DNA from: Kushneria aurantia DSM 21353
GTDB taxonomy: Bacteria; Pseudomonadota; Gammaproteobacteria; Pseudomonadales; Halomonadaceae
NCBI RefSeq assembly: GCF_000382245.1
Contig: NZ_KB907873.1
Location: 1 to 64,000 of the forward strand
DNA: 64,000 nt
Direction of reading: 5' to 3'
Part shown: in pieces, positions 1 to 7,686 of the stretch
Numbering within the stretch: the first letter of the stretch is position 1
Layout: each line of letters begins with the position of its first letter
Program-made: the position numbers and the translations under genes
The notes under the pieces: generated by a model
What the model was told of the DNA's origin: nothing
What the model saw: only the letters and a program-made list of their open reading frames with translations
Databases searched by the model: none

Positions 1-262
1 ATCTTCCGGATAGCTATTGGGCTTCGAGTTTCTTGGCCCTCTCGCCCGGATGTGGCTGCCTCATATGCGGTTCCTGTTCGTCGGGCCAGGAGTTTGCCTG
101 CAGCTTCCTTCAGATTCCGCCTCGCGACGGACACCCTTGCTGTTCGGCTAACGGTTCCCGCTACCAGGGTCCGTAGGGGACTTTCACCCCCAAGTCATCC
201 AGCCAACCACCACGGCGGACCGGATAGCGCCTAGTCGGCGCTGCGCGCCATGCCTGGCGCAC
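1..262 (-). mobile_element. Group II intron, 5' part (truncated by window edge)
   Basis: Read on the minus strand, the sequence from 262 downward begins GTGCGCC, matching the conserved GUGYG 5' end of bacterial group II introns. It continues with structured domain I sequence, including the GGGGGTGAAAGTCCCC hairpin (176-191) and, further in, the GAAGGAAGC and GACGAACAGGAACCGCAT blocks that I recognise from bacterial group II introns. No protein-coding frame fits the region. The proposed 5' splice boundary lies four bases beyond the T-run of the rplI terminator, the kind of site preferred by class C introns. The maturase/reverse transcriptase ORF and the 3' domains would lie off the left edge, so completeness cannot be judged. 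The class C assignment is inferred from the insertion site. Confidence 0.8.
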
Positions 263-266
263 CATG

Positions 267-290
267 AAAAAGGGGCACCCGGAGTGCCCC
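267..290 (-). terminator. Rho-independent terminator of the rplI operon
   Basis: A perfect 7-bp stem (GGGGCAC/GTGCCCC at 272-278 and 284-290) with a 5-nt loop is followed on the minus strand by five T residues (267-271). It lies 33 bases beyond the rplI stop codon, as expected for the end of the rpsF-rpsR-rplI transcript. The group II intron begins directly beyond it. Confidence 0.85.
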
Positions 291-322
291 TCTCGATGAC
301 CGATTGAACCCCGGACAGGCGG

Positions 323-769
323 TTACTCGGCCACCACGACCACGCGCACGCTGGTGTGCACTTCGGCGTGCAGGCGCAGTTCGATGTCGTACTCGCCGGT
401 CTGGCGGATCGGGCCATCGGCCATGCGTACTTCGCTGCGGGCCACGTCGATGCCGGCCTGGGCGATCGCCTCGGCCAGATCGCGCGGACCGATCGAGCCG
501 AACAGCTTGCCTTCGTCACCGGCGCGAGCAACCAGCGAGAGCTCGATATCGGAGAGCTCTTCGGCACGACGCTCTGCTTCCGCCTGACGCGCCGCGGCGT
601 CGGCTTCCAGCTCGGCGCGGCGGGTCTCGAACGCCTCGACGTTGGCTTTGGTCGCCGGTACGGCAAGGCCGTAGGGCACCAGATAGTTACGACCGTAACC
701 CGGCTTGACCTTGACCTGGTCACCCAGGCTACCCAGCTTACCGAGCTTGTCGAGCAGAATGACTTCCAT
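323..769 (-). CDS. rplI: 50S ribosomal protein L9
   Basis: This 148-residue protein has the L9 architecture: an N-terminal rRNA-binding domain with the signature [17 protein letters not shown] at about residues 16-32, a long charged helix (about 40-75) rich in Ala, Glu and Arg, and a C-terminal domain. L9 binds 23S rRNA near the L1 stalk and supports reading-frame maintenance. Length equals the usual 148-150 residues. It is the last gene of the rpsF-rpsR-DUF2232-rplI cluster and is followed by a clear terminator. In many gammaproteobacteria dnaB follows; here an intron occupies that junction. Confidence 0.97.
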   Translation of the reverse strand: MEVILLDKLGKLGSLGDQVKVKPGYGRNYLVPYGLAVPATKANVEAFETRRAELEADAAARQAEAERRAEELSDIELSLVARAGDEGKLFGSIGPRDLAEAIAQAGIDVARSEVRMADGPIRQTGEYDIELRLHAEVHTSVRVVVVAE

Positions 770-787
770 CTCGTAAACCTCTTGATG

Positions 788-1633
788 TTATCTGCTGGCC
801 AGACGCCCGCGGAGATCCGCAAAGGTGTCGCTCAGTGCCAGCAGCAGCACTATCACTAACGTGGGCCAGGTGGTCAGCAAAAGCGCATAAAAACCGACCA
901 GCCACAGCCCGCTCATGGACTTGATACCTATCAGACCGTGCACAAGGGCGATACCGGCCACCAGCAGCGGCACCCATGCCATCAGGGCGGCACCGGGCAG
1001 CGCCCCCACCACGCCCACCAGAGCCATCAGGATGGCGCCGGCGAGCTCCAGCTTCGATAGCCGAAAGCGGTGAAACTCCTCGCGGAAACCGCCCGGATTG
1101 TAGAGCGCCGCCTGCCAGCTGCGCGCCAGCGCAAGGCAGATAATCGCCGCCACCATCACCATCAGGGCGGTTACGGCCGCGATCATCAAACGCGCCAGCA
1201 TATCGACATCGACCCCCTGACCCGCATACTGACTCAGCAGGTTGTCGATCTCGGGCGCCTGGCTGCGCACCTGCGCGATCAGCTGCGCGGCGTTGGGCGG
1301 TGCAAAAACGCCCAGCTGGATCAGCACCGCAACGACCAGCGCGCCGGCCAGCAGTGTCTCACCCCAGCGAAAGCGCTCACGCAGGATGATGGCCATCAGG
1401 GTCACCAGCAAAATGCTGGCCAGCGGGATGGCGTCCCCCTGCATCCACCACCAGCCGGCAGGCAGTGCGGCGGCGATCACCACCGGTGCTGCCGGCCGCA
1501 GGCCGCGACGCAGCGTGACCAGGGCGCTGACAGTCGCCGAGAGCCAGAACAGCCAGGGAATCAGAGCGCCTGCCAGGGCAACGCCGACCGCCCGCAGCGG
1601 ACTCTCCATCAGCCATCGTGCAAAAGCCTGCAT
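788..1633 (-). CDS. DUF2232 polytopic membrane protein
   Basis: A 281-residue protein, hydrophobic throughout, with about eight probable membrane spans, for example at residues 15-35, near 80-110 and at the C terminus. It matches in size and position the DUF2232 inner-membrane protein found between rpsR and rplI in Pseudomonas and Halomonas. The function is not established. The reading frame stays open further upstream into rpsR, but the ATG at 1633 (MQAFARWLMESPL) gives the natural N terminus and a 13-base gap to rpsR. It is probably cotranscribed with the ribosomal protein genes. No catalytic motif is visible. Confidence 0.85.
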   Translation of the reverse strand: MQAFARWLMESPLRAVGVALAGALIPWLFWLSATVSALVTLRRGLRPAAPVVIAAALPAGWWWMQGDAIPLASILLVTLMAIILRERFRWGETLLAGALVVAVLIQLGVFAPPNAAQLIAQVRSQAPEIDNLLSQYAGQGVDVDMLARLMIAAVTALMVMVAAIICLALARSWQAALYNPGGFREEFHRFRLSKLELAGAILMALVGVVGALPGAALMAWVPLLVAGIALVHGLIGIKSMSGLWLVGFYALLLTTWPTLVIVLLLALSDTFADLRGRLASR

Positions 1634-1646
1634 GGCGTCTGACGAC

Positions 1647-1874
1647 TTACTGGTGGCTGTCGGTGTAGGGCAGCAGCGCCAGATAGCGCGCGCGCTTGAT
1701 CGCGGTAGACAGCTGACGCTGGTAGCGCGCACGGGTGCCGGTGATACGGCTGGGAACGATCTTGCCGGTCTCGGTCACGTAGGCCTTGAGCGTGTCGAGA
1801 TCCTTGTAATCGATGTACTTCACGCCTTCGGCGGTGAAGCGGCAGAACTTGCGGCGACGGAAAAAGCGTGCCAT
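1647..1874 (-). CDS. rpsR: 30S ribosomal protein S18
   Basis: This 75-residue basic protein starts [13 protein letters not shown] and contains the S18 core [19 protein letters not shown] (residues 21-39) followed by a [18 protein letters not shown] segment. S18 binds the platform of the 30S subunit next to S6. Length and sequence are typical of gammaproteobacterial S18. It lies 31 bases after rpsF on the same strand, the standard operon arrangement that supplies the S6-S18 heterodimer. Confidence 0.97.
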   Translation of the reverse strand: MARFFRRRKFCRFTAEGVKYIDYKDLDTLKAYVTETGKIVPSRITGTRARYQRQLSTAIKRARYLALLPYTDSHQ

Positions 1875-1905
1875 TGGGGTCTCTCCGGTTGACTGTCAGA
1901 GCAAA

Positions 1906-2331
1906 TCAGGAAGCGGTTTCGGTCGACTCGGCGTTTTCGCTGCGCTCACTGCGCTCGGAGCGCTCACGCGGCCGGTCGTCGTCGGAACGCTCGCGACGGC
2001 GCCCCTTGTCCTCGGCCGCCTTCATCATCGGCGAGGCTTCGGTGACCGCTTCGGTGCAGCGCACCACCAGATTGCGGATGATGGCGTCGTTGAAGCGGAA
2101 GATGTTCTCCAGCTCGGCGAGGGTTTCGCTCTCGCACTCGACGTTCATCAGCACATAGTGTGCCTTGTGGATCTTGTTGATCGGATAGGCCAGATGGCGA
2201 CGCCCCCAGTCCTCGAGACGATGAACGGTGCCACCGTTTTCGGTCACGAGGTTGGTATAGCGCTCGATCATGGCGGGCACCTGCTCGCTCTGGTCCGGAT
2301 GGACCATAACCACGACTTCATAATGACGCAT
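1906..2331 (-). CDS. rpsF: 30S ribosomal protein S6
   Basis: This 141-residue protein begins [21 protein letters not shown], the S6 signature, followed by the conserved [19 protein letters not shown] segment at about residues 43-61. The last 35-40 residues are a charged, low-complexity tail rich in Glu, Arg and Ser, a normal and variable feature of S6 (the E. coli protein is glutamylated at its tail). It is the first gene of the ribosomal cluster. The 221-base gap back to rlmB should hold the promoter, but I found no convincing -10/-35 pair. Confidence 0.97.
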   Translation of the reverse strand: MRHYEVVVMVHPDQSEQVPAMIERYTNLVTENGGTVHRLEDWGRRHLAYPINKIHKAHYVLMNVECESETLAELENIFRFNDAIIRNLVVRCTEAVTEASPMMKAAEDKGRRRERSDDDRPRERSERSERSENAESTETAS

Positions 2332-2475
2332 GATGTCTCCTTTCGGTTTGACAGCTTCCCTCAGGCGGCGACCCTGAAAGGTGCCTGACGCATGAGAAGC
2401 AAGGAGTAGCTACTGCTGAGACTGTAAACTTCAGTGTGAACTACAGGCTGGTATTCGCGGCGCGGTAAAAGCATG

Positions 2476-2500
2476 TCGGCGCCGCTATAGGCGGCGCCGA
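2476..2500 (-). terminator. Probable terminator after rlmB
   Basis: A perfect 10-bp stem (TCGGCGCCGC/GCGGCGCCGA) with a 5-nt loop lies 53 bases downstream of the rlmB stop codon. On the minus strand it is followed within a few bases by TTTT. The short, displaced T-run makes this a weak intrinsic terminator, but position and stem strength fit the end of the rnr-rlmB transcript. Confidence 0.6.
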
Positions 2501-2552
2501 GTTCAATGCGTTACGGACACTGCCGCCGCGAAACCGCGCTATTGTAAGGATG

Positions 2553-3380
2553 CTACGGACGACTTGCAAGCCGCTCGGCCCGCTGCCGCACTGCCTCGAA
2601 CAGACAGATACCGGTCGCCACCGAGACATTGAGGCTCGACACCTGTCCCGCCATTGGCAGCTTGACCAGTACATCGCAGCGTTCACGGGTCAGCGGGCGC
2701 AGCCCCTTGCCCTCGGCGCCCATCACCAGCGCCAGCGGACCACTCAGTTCGGCATCGTAGAGACTGACCCGGGCTTCCCCTGCCGCACCCACGACGGTCA
2801 GGCCGGCCTCGTCGCGCAGTCGCGCCAGGGTGCGGGCGAGATTGGTGACCTGATAGACCGGCAGGCCTTCGGCGCCGCCGCAGGCGATCTTGCGTACCGT
2901 GGCATTGAGCGGCGCAGAGCGGTCACGGGAGACCACCACGCCGACGGCGCCGGCAGCAGCGGCGCTGCGCAGGCAGGCGCCGAAGTTGTGCACGTCGGTG
3001 ACGCCATCCAGCACCAGCAATAGCGGTGCTTCCTGCTTTTGTGCCTCGAGATGCCAGAACAGGCTCGCCTCGTTTTCCGCCACCAGCGGCGGGCAGAAGG
3101 CGACGACGCCCTGGTGGGCCCCCTCGGCGACGGCGTCGAGGCGTTCACGCGCCACCTGCTCGATCCTTACGCCCTGCTCGACGGCGCGAGCGATGAGGTG
3201 TTCGAGTCGCTCCCGGGCGCGCCCTTCCTGCAGCCACAGCTCACTCGGCCAGTGGCCGCTGTCGAACAGGGTCTCGACGGCATGTACGCCGTGCACCGGG
3301 TCGAGCCCGCGCGGCGCGGCGGGTCCGGCCTGAGCCTGGCGCCCACCGGCGCGGCGTTTGCCGCCCTCCTTCGCTGCCAT
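2553..3380 (-). CDS. rlmB: 23S rRNA (guanosine-2'-O-)-methyltransferase RlmB
   Basis: A 275-residue SpoU-family (SPOUT) enzyme that 2'-O-methylates G2251 in the 23S rRNA P loop. The N-terminal substrate-binding domain starts at VHGVHAVETLF (residues 29-39), and the C-terminal SAM-binding trefoil knot carries DGVTDVHNFGACLRSA, the motif around VMGAEGKGL and the final LNVSVATGICLFE. It has an extra basic Ala/Gly/Arg-rich N-terminal stretch of about 27 residues that E. coli RlmB lacks. Its ATG shares one base with the TGA of rnr (TGATG), so the two are translationally coupled, as in many gammaproteobacteria. Confidence 0.96.
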   Translation of the reverse strand: MAAKEGGKRRAGGRQAQAGPAAPRGLDPVHGVHAVETLFDSGHWPSELWLQEGRARERLEHLIARAVEQGVRIEQVARERLDAVAEGAHQGVVAFCPPLVAENEASLFWHLEAQKQEAPLLLVLDGVTDVHNFGACLRSAAAAGAVGVVVSRDRSAPLNATVRKIACGGAEGLPVYQVTNLARTLARLRDEAGLTVVGAAGEARVSLYDAELSGPLALVMGAEGKGLRPLTRERCDVLVKLPMAGQVSSLNVSVATGICLFEAVRQRAERLASRP

Positions 3381-5995
3381 CAGCCCTGCTCTCCCCTGTC
3401 AGCGTCGGTGGACTTGCGCTTTTTGCTCTTTCTTTTCTTCTTTTTCCTGTCGCCGGCGGGCGCGTCACTCTCTTCAGCAGCGTGTTCTTCACGAGAGAGA
3501 CGCTTGCGCGGCTGACGCGGCGCGTCGTCGCTCTGCGCTGCGTCGGTGGCCCCGGACTCCGACTGACCGTCAGCCTTGCCAGCGGCAGTGTGTTCGCCGC
3601 CCTCCTCATCCCGGCGGTTCTGGCGCTCACGCCTGCCGGGACGGCTCTTGCGTCGCTTGCGCGGCGGCTTTTGGCCCGCTTCGTCGGCCGGCGCGGTATC
3701 GTCGCCGCCGGGCTTTTTACGTACCCGGCGCCGCGAGCGCGGCTGTGCCTCGGTGAGCGAGAAGTCGATCTTGCGGTCGTCGAGATCGACCCGTGCCACC
3801 TGAACGGTCACGCCGTCGCCGATGCGATAGACGATGCCGGCGCGCTCGCCCTTGAGCTGAAAGCGCTCGGCATCGTACTGGTAGTAGTCCGAGGGCAGAT
3901 TGGAGATATGCACCAGCCCCTCGACGAAGTGCTCGTTGAGGCGCACAAAGATGCCGAACTGGGTCACCGAGGCGATGGTGCCGTCGAAAATATCGCCCAC
4001 CTTGTCGGACATGAACTCGCACTTGAGCCAGTCCTCGACGTCGCGGGTCGCCTCATCGGCACGCCGCTCGGTCAGCGAGCAGTGTTCGCCCAGTTCGACC
4101 ATCTGCTCGAAACTGTAGGGGCACCAGCGCTGCGCTTCGTCCTTCGGCGCTCCCTCGACGCGCTCCACGCTTTTGCTGTCCTGCGAGCCGCGGATCACCG
4201 AACGAATGGCGCGGTGCACCAGCAGGTCGGGATAGCGGCGAATCGGCGAGGTGAAGTGAGCGTAGGCAGCGTAGGCCAGCCCGAAGTGCCCCTCGTTGTG
4301 TGGCGAATAGACCGCCTGATTCATGCTGCGCAGCATCACCGTCTGAATGATGTCGGCATCGGGACGATCCTTGACCGTCTCGCGCAGGGCCTGGAAATCC
4401 TGCGGCGAGGGTTTGCCCTTGTCACCGCTGGCGCCCAGCGTCAGCCCCAGCTCTCCCAGGAAGGTGCGCAGGGTTTCGAGCTTCTCGTCGGAGGGCGCGG
4501 CGTGTACGCGGTAGAGCGCCGGCAGCTTGTGCTTCTCGAGAAAGCGCGCGGTGGCCACGTTGGCCGCCAGCATGCACTCCTCGATCAGCTTGTGAGCATC
4601 GTTGCGCGAACGCGGTACGATACGATCGATCTTGCGATCCTCGTTGAAAACGATCTGCGTTTCGGTGGTCTCGAAGTCGATCGCGCCGCGCACGGTGCGC
4701 GCCTTGCGCAGCGTCTGATAGAGTCCGTAGAGCGACTCCAGCGGCTTGACCACGCTGCTGTATTCGCGGCGCAGCGCCTGCCCCTGTTCACTATCCGGCT
4801 CCTGAAGCATGGCCCCCACTTTGGTGTAGGTAAGCCGCGCATGGGAGCGCATCACGCCTTCGTAGAATTTGTAGCGACTGATGTCACCACTGCGCGAGAT
4901 GTTCATCTCGCACACCATGCAGAGGCGGTCGACGTCGGGGTTGATCGAGCACAGCCCATTGGAGAGCAGCTCCGGCAGCATCGGCACCACCTGGCCGGGA
5001 AAGTAGACCGAGTTACCGCGCCCCCGCGCCTCTTCATCCAGCGGTGAGTCGACCTCGACGTAGTGGGAGACGTCGGCAATCGCTACCAGCAGCTTCCAGC
5101 TACCGGACTTCGTTTTCCACGCGCAGACGGCGTCGTCGAAGTCCCGGGCGTCCTCGCCGTCGATGGTGACCAGCGGCAGATCACGCAGATCGACCCGGTG
5201 GGCCTTGTCCTCTTCCAGCACCTCTTCGCTCATGCCGCGAATCTGGTCGAGCACCTGATAGGGGAACTCGGCCGGGATCTCGTGCTCGCGAATGGCGATA
5301 TCGATCTCCATGCCGGGGTCCATGCGCTCACCCAGCACCTCGGTCACCTCACCCAGCGCCTGCTGCCGGATGCCCGGCGCAGTGGTGATGCGCACCTGCA
5401 CCACCTGGCCATCCTCGGCACCGGCTTCGTCGCCCGGATTGATCAGAATCTCGTGAGCGATGCGGCTGTTTTCGGGTACGACCACGGCGATATCCGGACC
5501 GCGCTTACGGTAGTGGCCGACCAGCGTCTGCGTGTTGCGCTCGAGAATTTCGTTGACACTGGCCTCCTCGCGGCCGCGGCGGTCACGGCCGCTGATCCGT
5601 ACCCGCACCCGGTCGCCGTCGAACAGCCGACGCATCTGGCGCGGCGGAATCACGAGATCGGGTTTGGCGCCGTCGTCACGCACCATAAAGCCGATGCCGT
5701 CGCGGTGACCGACGACCCGGCCATCCAGCAGCAGTGAGGGGTCGATGATTTCAAAAGCGCCGTCCTTGCGACGCAGAATCTGACCGTCACGCTCCATGGC
5801 GGAAAGCCGCCGCCGTACCGCTTCGAGACGATCCTCGTCCTCGATGCCCAACTGGCGACTGACGTTTTCGTGGGTGATCGGCTTGCCGTGCTCGGTGAGA
5901 ATCTGCAGTAGATATTCGCGACTGGGCACCGGATTATCGTACTGGCTGGCCTCACGTTCCGCTTGCGGATCGTCGGCAGGCGTCCATTGACTCAT
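3380..5995 (-). CDS. rnr: Ribonuclease R (3'-5' exoribonuclease)
   Basis: An 871-residue RNase II-family exonuclease that degrades structured RNA. Domains in order: a winged-helix N terminus (about 25-90), cold-shock domains (about 90-250), the RNB catalytic domain with IDGEDARDFDDA (278-289; metal-binding Asp279, Asp285, Asp287 and Asp288), an S1 domain (about 650-735), and a C-terminal tail of some 125 residues that is extremely Lys/Arg/Glu-rich and presumably disordered. Such basic tails help RNase R act on duplex RNA. The length exceeds E. coli RNase R (813) mainly because of the tail. A good -10 box lies upstream at 6082-6087. Confidence 0.97.
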   Translation of the reverse strand: MSQWTPADDPQAEREASQYDNPVPSREYLLQILTEHGKPITHENVSRQLGIEDEDRLEAVRRRLSAMERDGQILRRKDGAFEIIDPSLLLDGRVVGHRDGIGFMVRDDGAKPDLVIPPRQMRRLFDGDRVRVRISGRDRRGREEASVNEILERNTQTLVGHYRKRGPDIAVVVPENSRIAHEILINPGDEAGAEDGQVVQVRITTAPGIRQQALGEVTEVLGERMDPGMEIDIAIREHEIPAEFPYQVLDQIRGMSEEVLEEDKAHRVDLRDLPLVTIDGEDARDFDDAVCAWKTKSGSWKLLVAIADVSHYVEVDSPLDEEARGRGNSVYFPGQVVPMLPELLSNGLCSINPDVDRLCMVCEMNISRSGDISRYKFYEGVMRSHARLTYTKVGAMLQEPDSEQGQALRREYSSVVKPLESLYGLYQTLRKARTVRGAIDFETTETQIVFNEDRKIDRIVPRSRNDAHKLIEECMLAANVATARFLEKHKLPALYRVHAAPSDEKLETLRTFLGELGLTLGASGDKGKPSPQDFQALRETVKDRPDADIIQTVMLRSMNQAVYSPHNEGHFGLAYAAYAHFTSPIRRYPDLLVHRAIRSVIRGSQDSKSVERVEGAPKDEAQRWCPYSFEQMVELGEHCSLTERRADEATRDVEDWLKCEFMSDKVGDIFDGTIASVTQFGIFVRLNEHFVEGLVHISNLPSDYYQYDAERFQLKGERAGIVYRIGDGVTVQVARVDLDDRKIDFSLTEAQPRSRRRVRKKPGGDDTAPADEAGQKPPRKRRKSRPGRRERQNRRDEEGGEHTAAGKADGQSESGATDAAQSDDAPRQPRKRLSREEHAAEESDAPAGDRKKKKRKSKKRKSTDADRGEQG

Positions 5996-6081
5996 AAATG
6001 ACTTCCCTGAAACGGTTGTGTTGTGATCGCGGCGGGACGGCAGGCAGCAGTACGCGAGTAATTGGCATATTTCATGAAACG

Positions 6082-6110
6082 ATTATAGCGGCGCGACCAG
6101 GCCGACCCAA
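6082..6110 (-). promoter_or_regulatory. Probable sigma-70 promoter for rnr-rlmB
   Basis: On the minus strand a perfect TATAAT -10 (plus-strand ATTATA, 6082-6087) lies 17 bases from TTGGGT (6105-6110), a partial -35 match. It is 87 bases upstream of the rnr start codon, with no other gene between. The -10 is convincing; the -35 is weak. Confidence 0.6.
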
Positions 6111-6178
6111 ACTTCCAGTTCAAAAAGGCCGATGTCGCTATAGATTAACGCAATTTAAACGCCATCTGTGGCCACCTC

Positions 6179-6206
6179 TTGCATCAGCACAAAATTTGCG
6201 TATTAT
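6179..6206 (+). promoter_or_regulatory. Promoter of the tRNA-Leu array
   Basis: TTGCAT (6179-6184) and TATTAT (6201-6206) are separated by 16 bases and lie just upstream of the first tRNA-Leu (6219). A GC-rich stretch follows the -10, like the discriminator of stringently controlled stable-RNA promoters. The stringent-control idea is inference. Confidence 0.7.
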
Positions 6207-6218
6207 TTCGGCCCACCT

Positions 6219-6305
6219 GCCCGGGTGGCGGAATTGGTAGACGCGCCAGCTTCAGGTGCTGGTGACCTTAGGGTCGTGGAGGTTCAAGTCCTCTCCCGGG
6301 CACCA
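6219..6305 (+). tRNA. tRNA-Leu(CAG), copy 1
   Basis: An 87-nt class II tRNA with encoded CCA. The acceptor stem GCCCGGG pairs with CCCGGGC; the anticodon stem CCAGC/GCTGG encloses loop TTCAGGT, giving anticodon CAG. The long variable arm and TTCAAGT T-loop are typical of bacterial tRNA-Leu. First of three near-identical tandem copies. Confidence 0.97.
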
Positions 6306-6415
6306 TCCGATGTCAAAAATCCTTCTCTTCGAGAGTCGGTGACATCAACAGGGTGGTGAATACGACAGTCGCAGGGACGACGCATTCAGGTAGACAGCAC
6401 AGGTACAGATCGAAC

Positions 6416-6502
6416 GCCCGGATGGCGGAATTGGTAGACGCGCCAGCTTCAGGTGCTGGTGACCTTACGGTCGTGGAGGTTCAAGTCCTCTTCCGGGCAC
6501 CA
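6416..6502 (+). tRNA. tRNA-Leu(CAG), copy 2
   Basis: An 87-nt tandem copy with the same anticodon CAG and encoded CCA. It differs from copy 1 by compensatory changes in the acceptor stem (GCCCGGA with TCCGGGC) and one variable-arm change, so it remains foldable. It lies 110 bases after copy 1 with no gene between. Confidence 0.97.
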
Positions 6503-6553
6503 AGCGTTCGATGCTCCCCTCTGCTTTATCATGCCGGCAGCGCATGACACCCG

Positions 6554-6640
6554 GCCCGGGTGGCGGAATTGGTAGACGCGCCAGCTTCAGGTGCTGGTGA
6601 CCTTACGGTCGTGGAGGTTCAAGTCCTCTCCCGGGCACCA
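6554..6640 (+). tRNA. tRNA-Leu(CAG), copy 3
   Basis: An 87-nt third copy; acceptor stem GCCCGGG/CCCGGGC as in copy 1, variable arm as in copy 2, anticodon CAG, encoded CCA. A pyrimidine-rich TCTCTCTTTTA stretch follows directly and may help end transcription. The array is convergent with the nuclease gene at 6690. Confidence 0.97.
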
Positions 6641-6689
6641 TCTCTCTTTTATGCCTTGCCTGCCATCGATTCCCGCGACTGATGACGCG

Positions 6690-7505
6690 CTACTGCGACA
6701 GTTTCCAGCCGCTTGTGTCGACGCCGGATTCCAGCACGCTTTCGATGCGATCCGGCAGCACGGCAAAAAAATCCAGACCGGTACGATTTTCCACTTCATC
6801 GACGCTCACTACAAAGCGCGACAGCGGCTCGCTGCCCTGCACACTCTGCGGCACGATAAAGGCCAGCATCCGCGTGGGTCCGCCGCCATAGCCCGGCGCC
6901 ACCAGAATCTTGTAAAAGGCGTCGGGAATCTCGATCAGCGACGGCAGGCGGCGGATATCGGCGTCGAAAATCGGCCCGGCGGTTACCCACAGGGTGCCCA
7001 GCCGCGGCGCGAAGTCGTCGATCACCACCTCTTCGAGGCGCCGCCAGAGTCGGCGGTTGAGCTTGGGACGCTGCGGCGACACATTGCTGATCAGAAAGCT
7101 GTCGCGCTGCGCGCTTCGTCCGTGCACGGCGGCAATGGCGTAGTTGGGCGCCATATGGCCGCGATCGAAGCCGCTGCCACTGTAGTCGTCGCTGGTGACC
7201 GGCCAGAACGTGCGCCAGTCATCGTGAAAGGCATCGGGGCGCTCGCCAACACGTGGATTGGCGATCGGATCGAGGCGATAAAGCGTCCACAGCGGGTTGG
7301 CGCGCAGATCCGACCAACCGGTTAGAAAACCGTCGTTGCGCAGGGTGCGGTGCAGGGTTTTCCAGTCATACCACTGCTGCGCCTGCGGCGTTCCCATCCA
7401 GCTCATCTGCGCGCGAAAATCGCGCTCCTGCCAGTACCACAGACCGTAAAGCACCGCTGTGATCAGAATGCCGGCCACACCGGTACGCCTCAATCGCGCG
7501 ATCAT
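6690..7505 (-). CDS. DNA/RNA non-specific endonuclease (NUC1 family), membrane-anchored
   Basis: A 271-residue beta-beta-alpha metal nuclease of the NUC1/endonuclease G/Serratia nuclease family. The catalytic motif FDRGHMAPN has its general-base His at about residue 117, and the metal-ligand Asn follows in LISNVSPQ (about 141). The N terminus has a basic start and one hydrophobic segment (about residues 8-26), either a signal anchor or uncleaved signal, which would place the enzyme in the periplasm facing outward. Such enzymes degrade extracellular or periplasmic DNA and RNA. The ATG at 7505 was chosen over an upstream GTG with no ribosome-binding site. No immunity protein gene is adjacent, which argues for export rather than toxin use. 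Confidence 0.9.
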   Translation of the reverse strand: MIARLRRTGVAGILITAVLYGLWYWQERDFRAQMSWMGTPQAQQWYDWKTLHRTLRNDGFLTGWSDLRANPLWTLYRLDPIANPRVGERPDAFHDDWRTFWPVTSDDYSGSGFDRGHMAPNYAIAAVHGRSAQRDSFLISNVSPQRPKLNRRLWRRLEEVVIDDFAPRLGTLWVTAGPIFDADIRRLPSLIEIPDAFYKILVAPGYGGGPTRMLAFIVPQSVQGSEPLSRFVVSVDEVENRTGLDFFAVLPDRIESVLESGVDTSGWKLSQ

Positions 7506-7646
7506 GCCTCGACGCCCTGCGCCATTATGCTTCTCCACCTGAAAGTGACGACCAACGGAATCAGGCGATTATAACCACCACCCGCCGCAATACCGACCCC
7601 GATCTCTGCTTTTGCAGAGCGCTTGTGTCATGGCGCCATTATTTTT

Positions 7647-7667
7647 AATATCAGAAAACATGATATT
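7647..7667. promoter_or_regulatory. Palindromic operator upstream of the ArsR-type regulator gene
   Basis: AATATCA (7647-7653) and TGATATT (7661-7667) form a perfect 7-bp inverted repeat with a 7-base spacer, 19 bases before the regulator start codon. The half-site AATATCA recurs before the GH51 gene (8685-8691). Placement suggests autoregulation by the adjacent winged-helix protein; this is inferred. Confidence 0.65.
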
Positions 7668-7686
7668 GATGTAACGGACCGTACCG

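Noticed and set aside
52-234. 60-codon plus-strand open frame at the left edge
   Set aside because: Lies within group II intron RNA structure on the other strand; low-complexity product.
3482-5047. 521-codon plus-strand open frame
   Set aside because: Antisense to rnr; no motifs.
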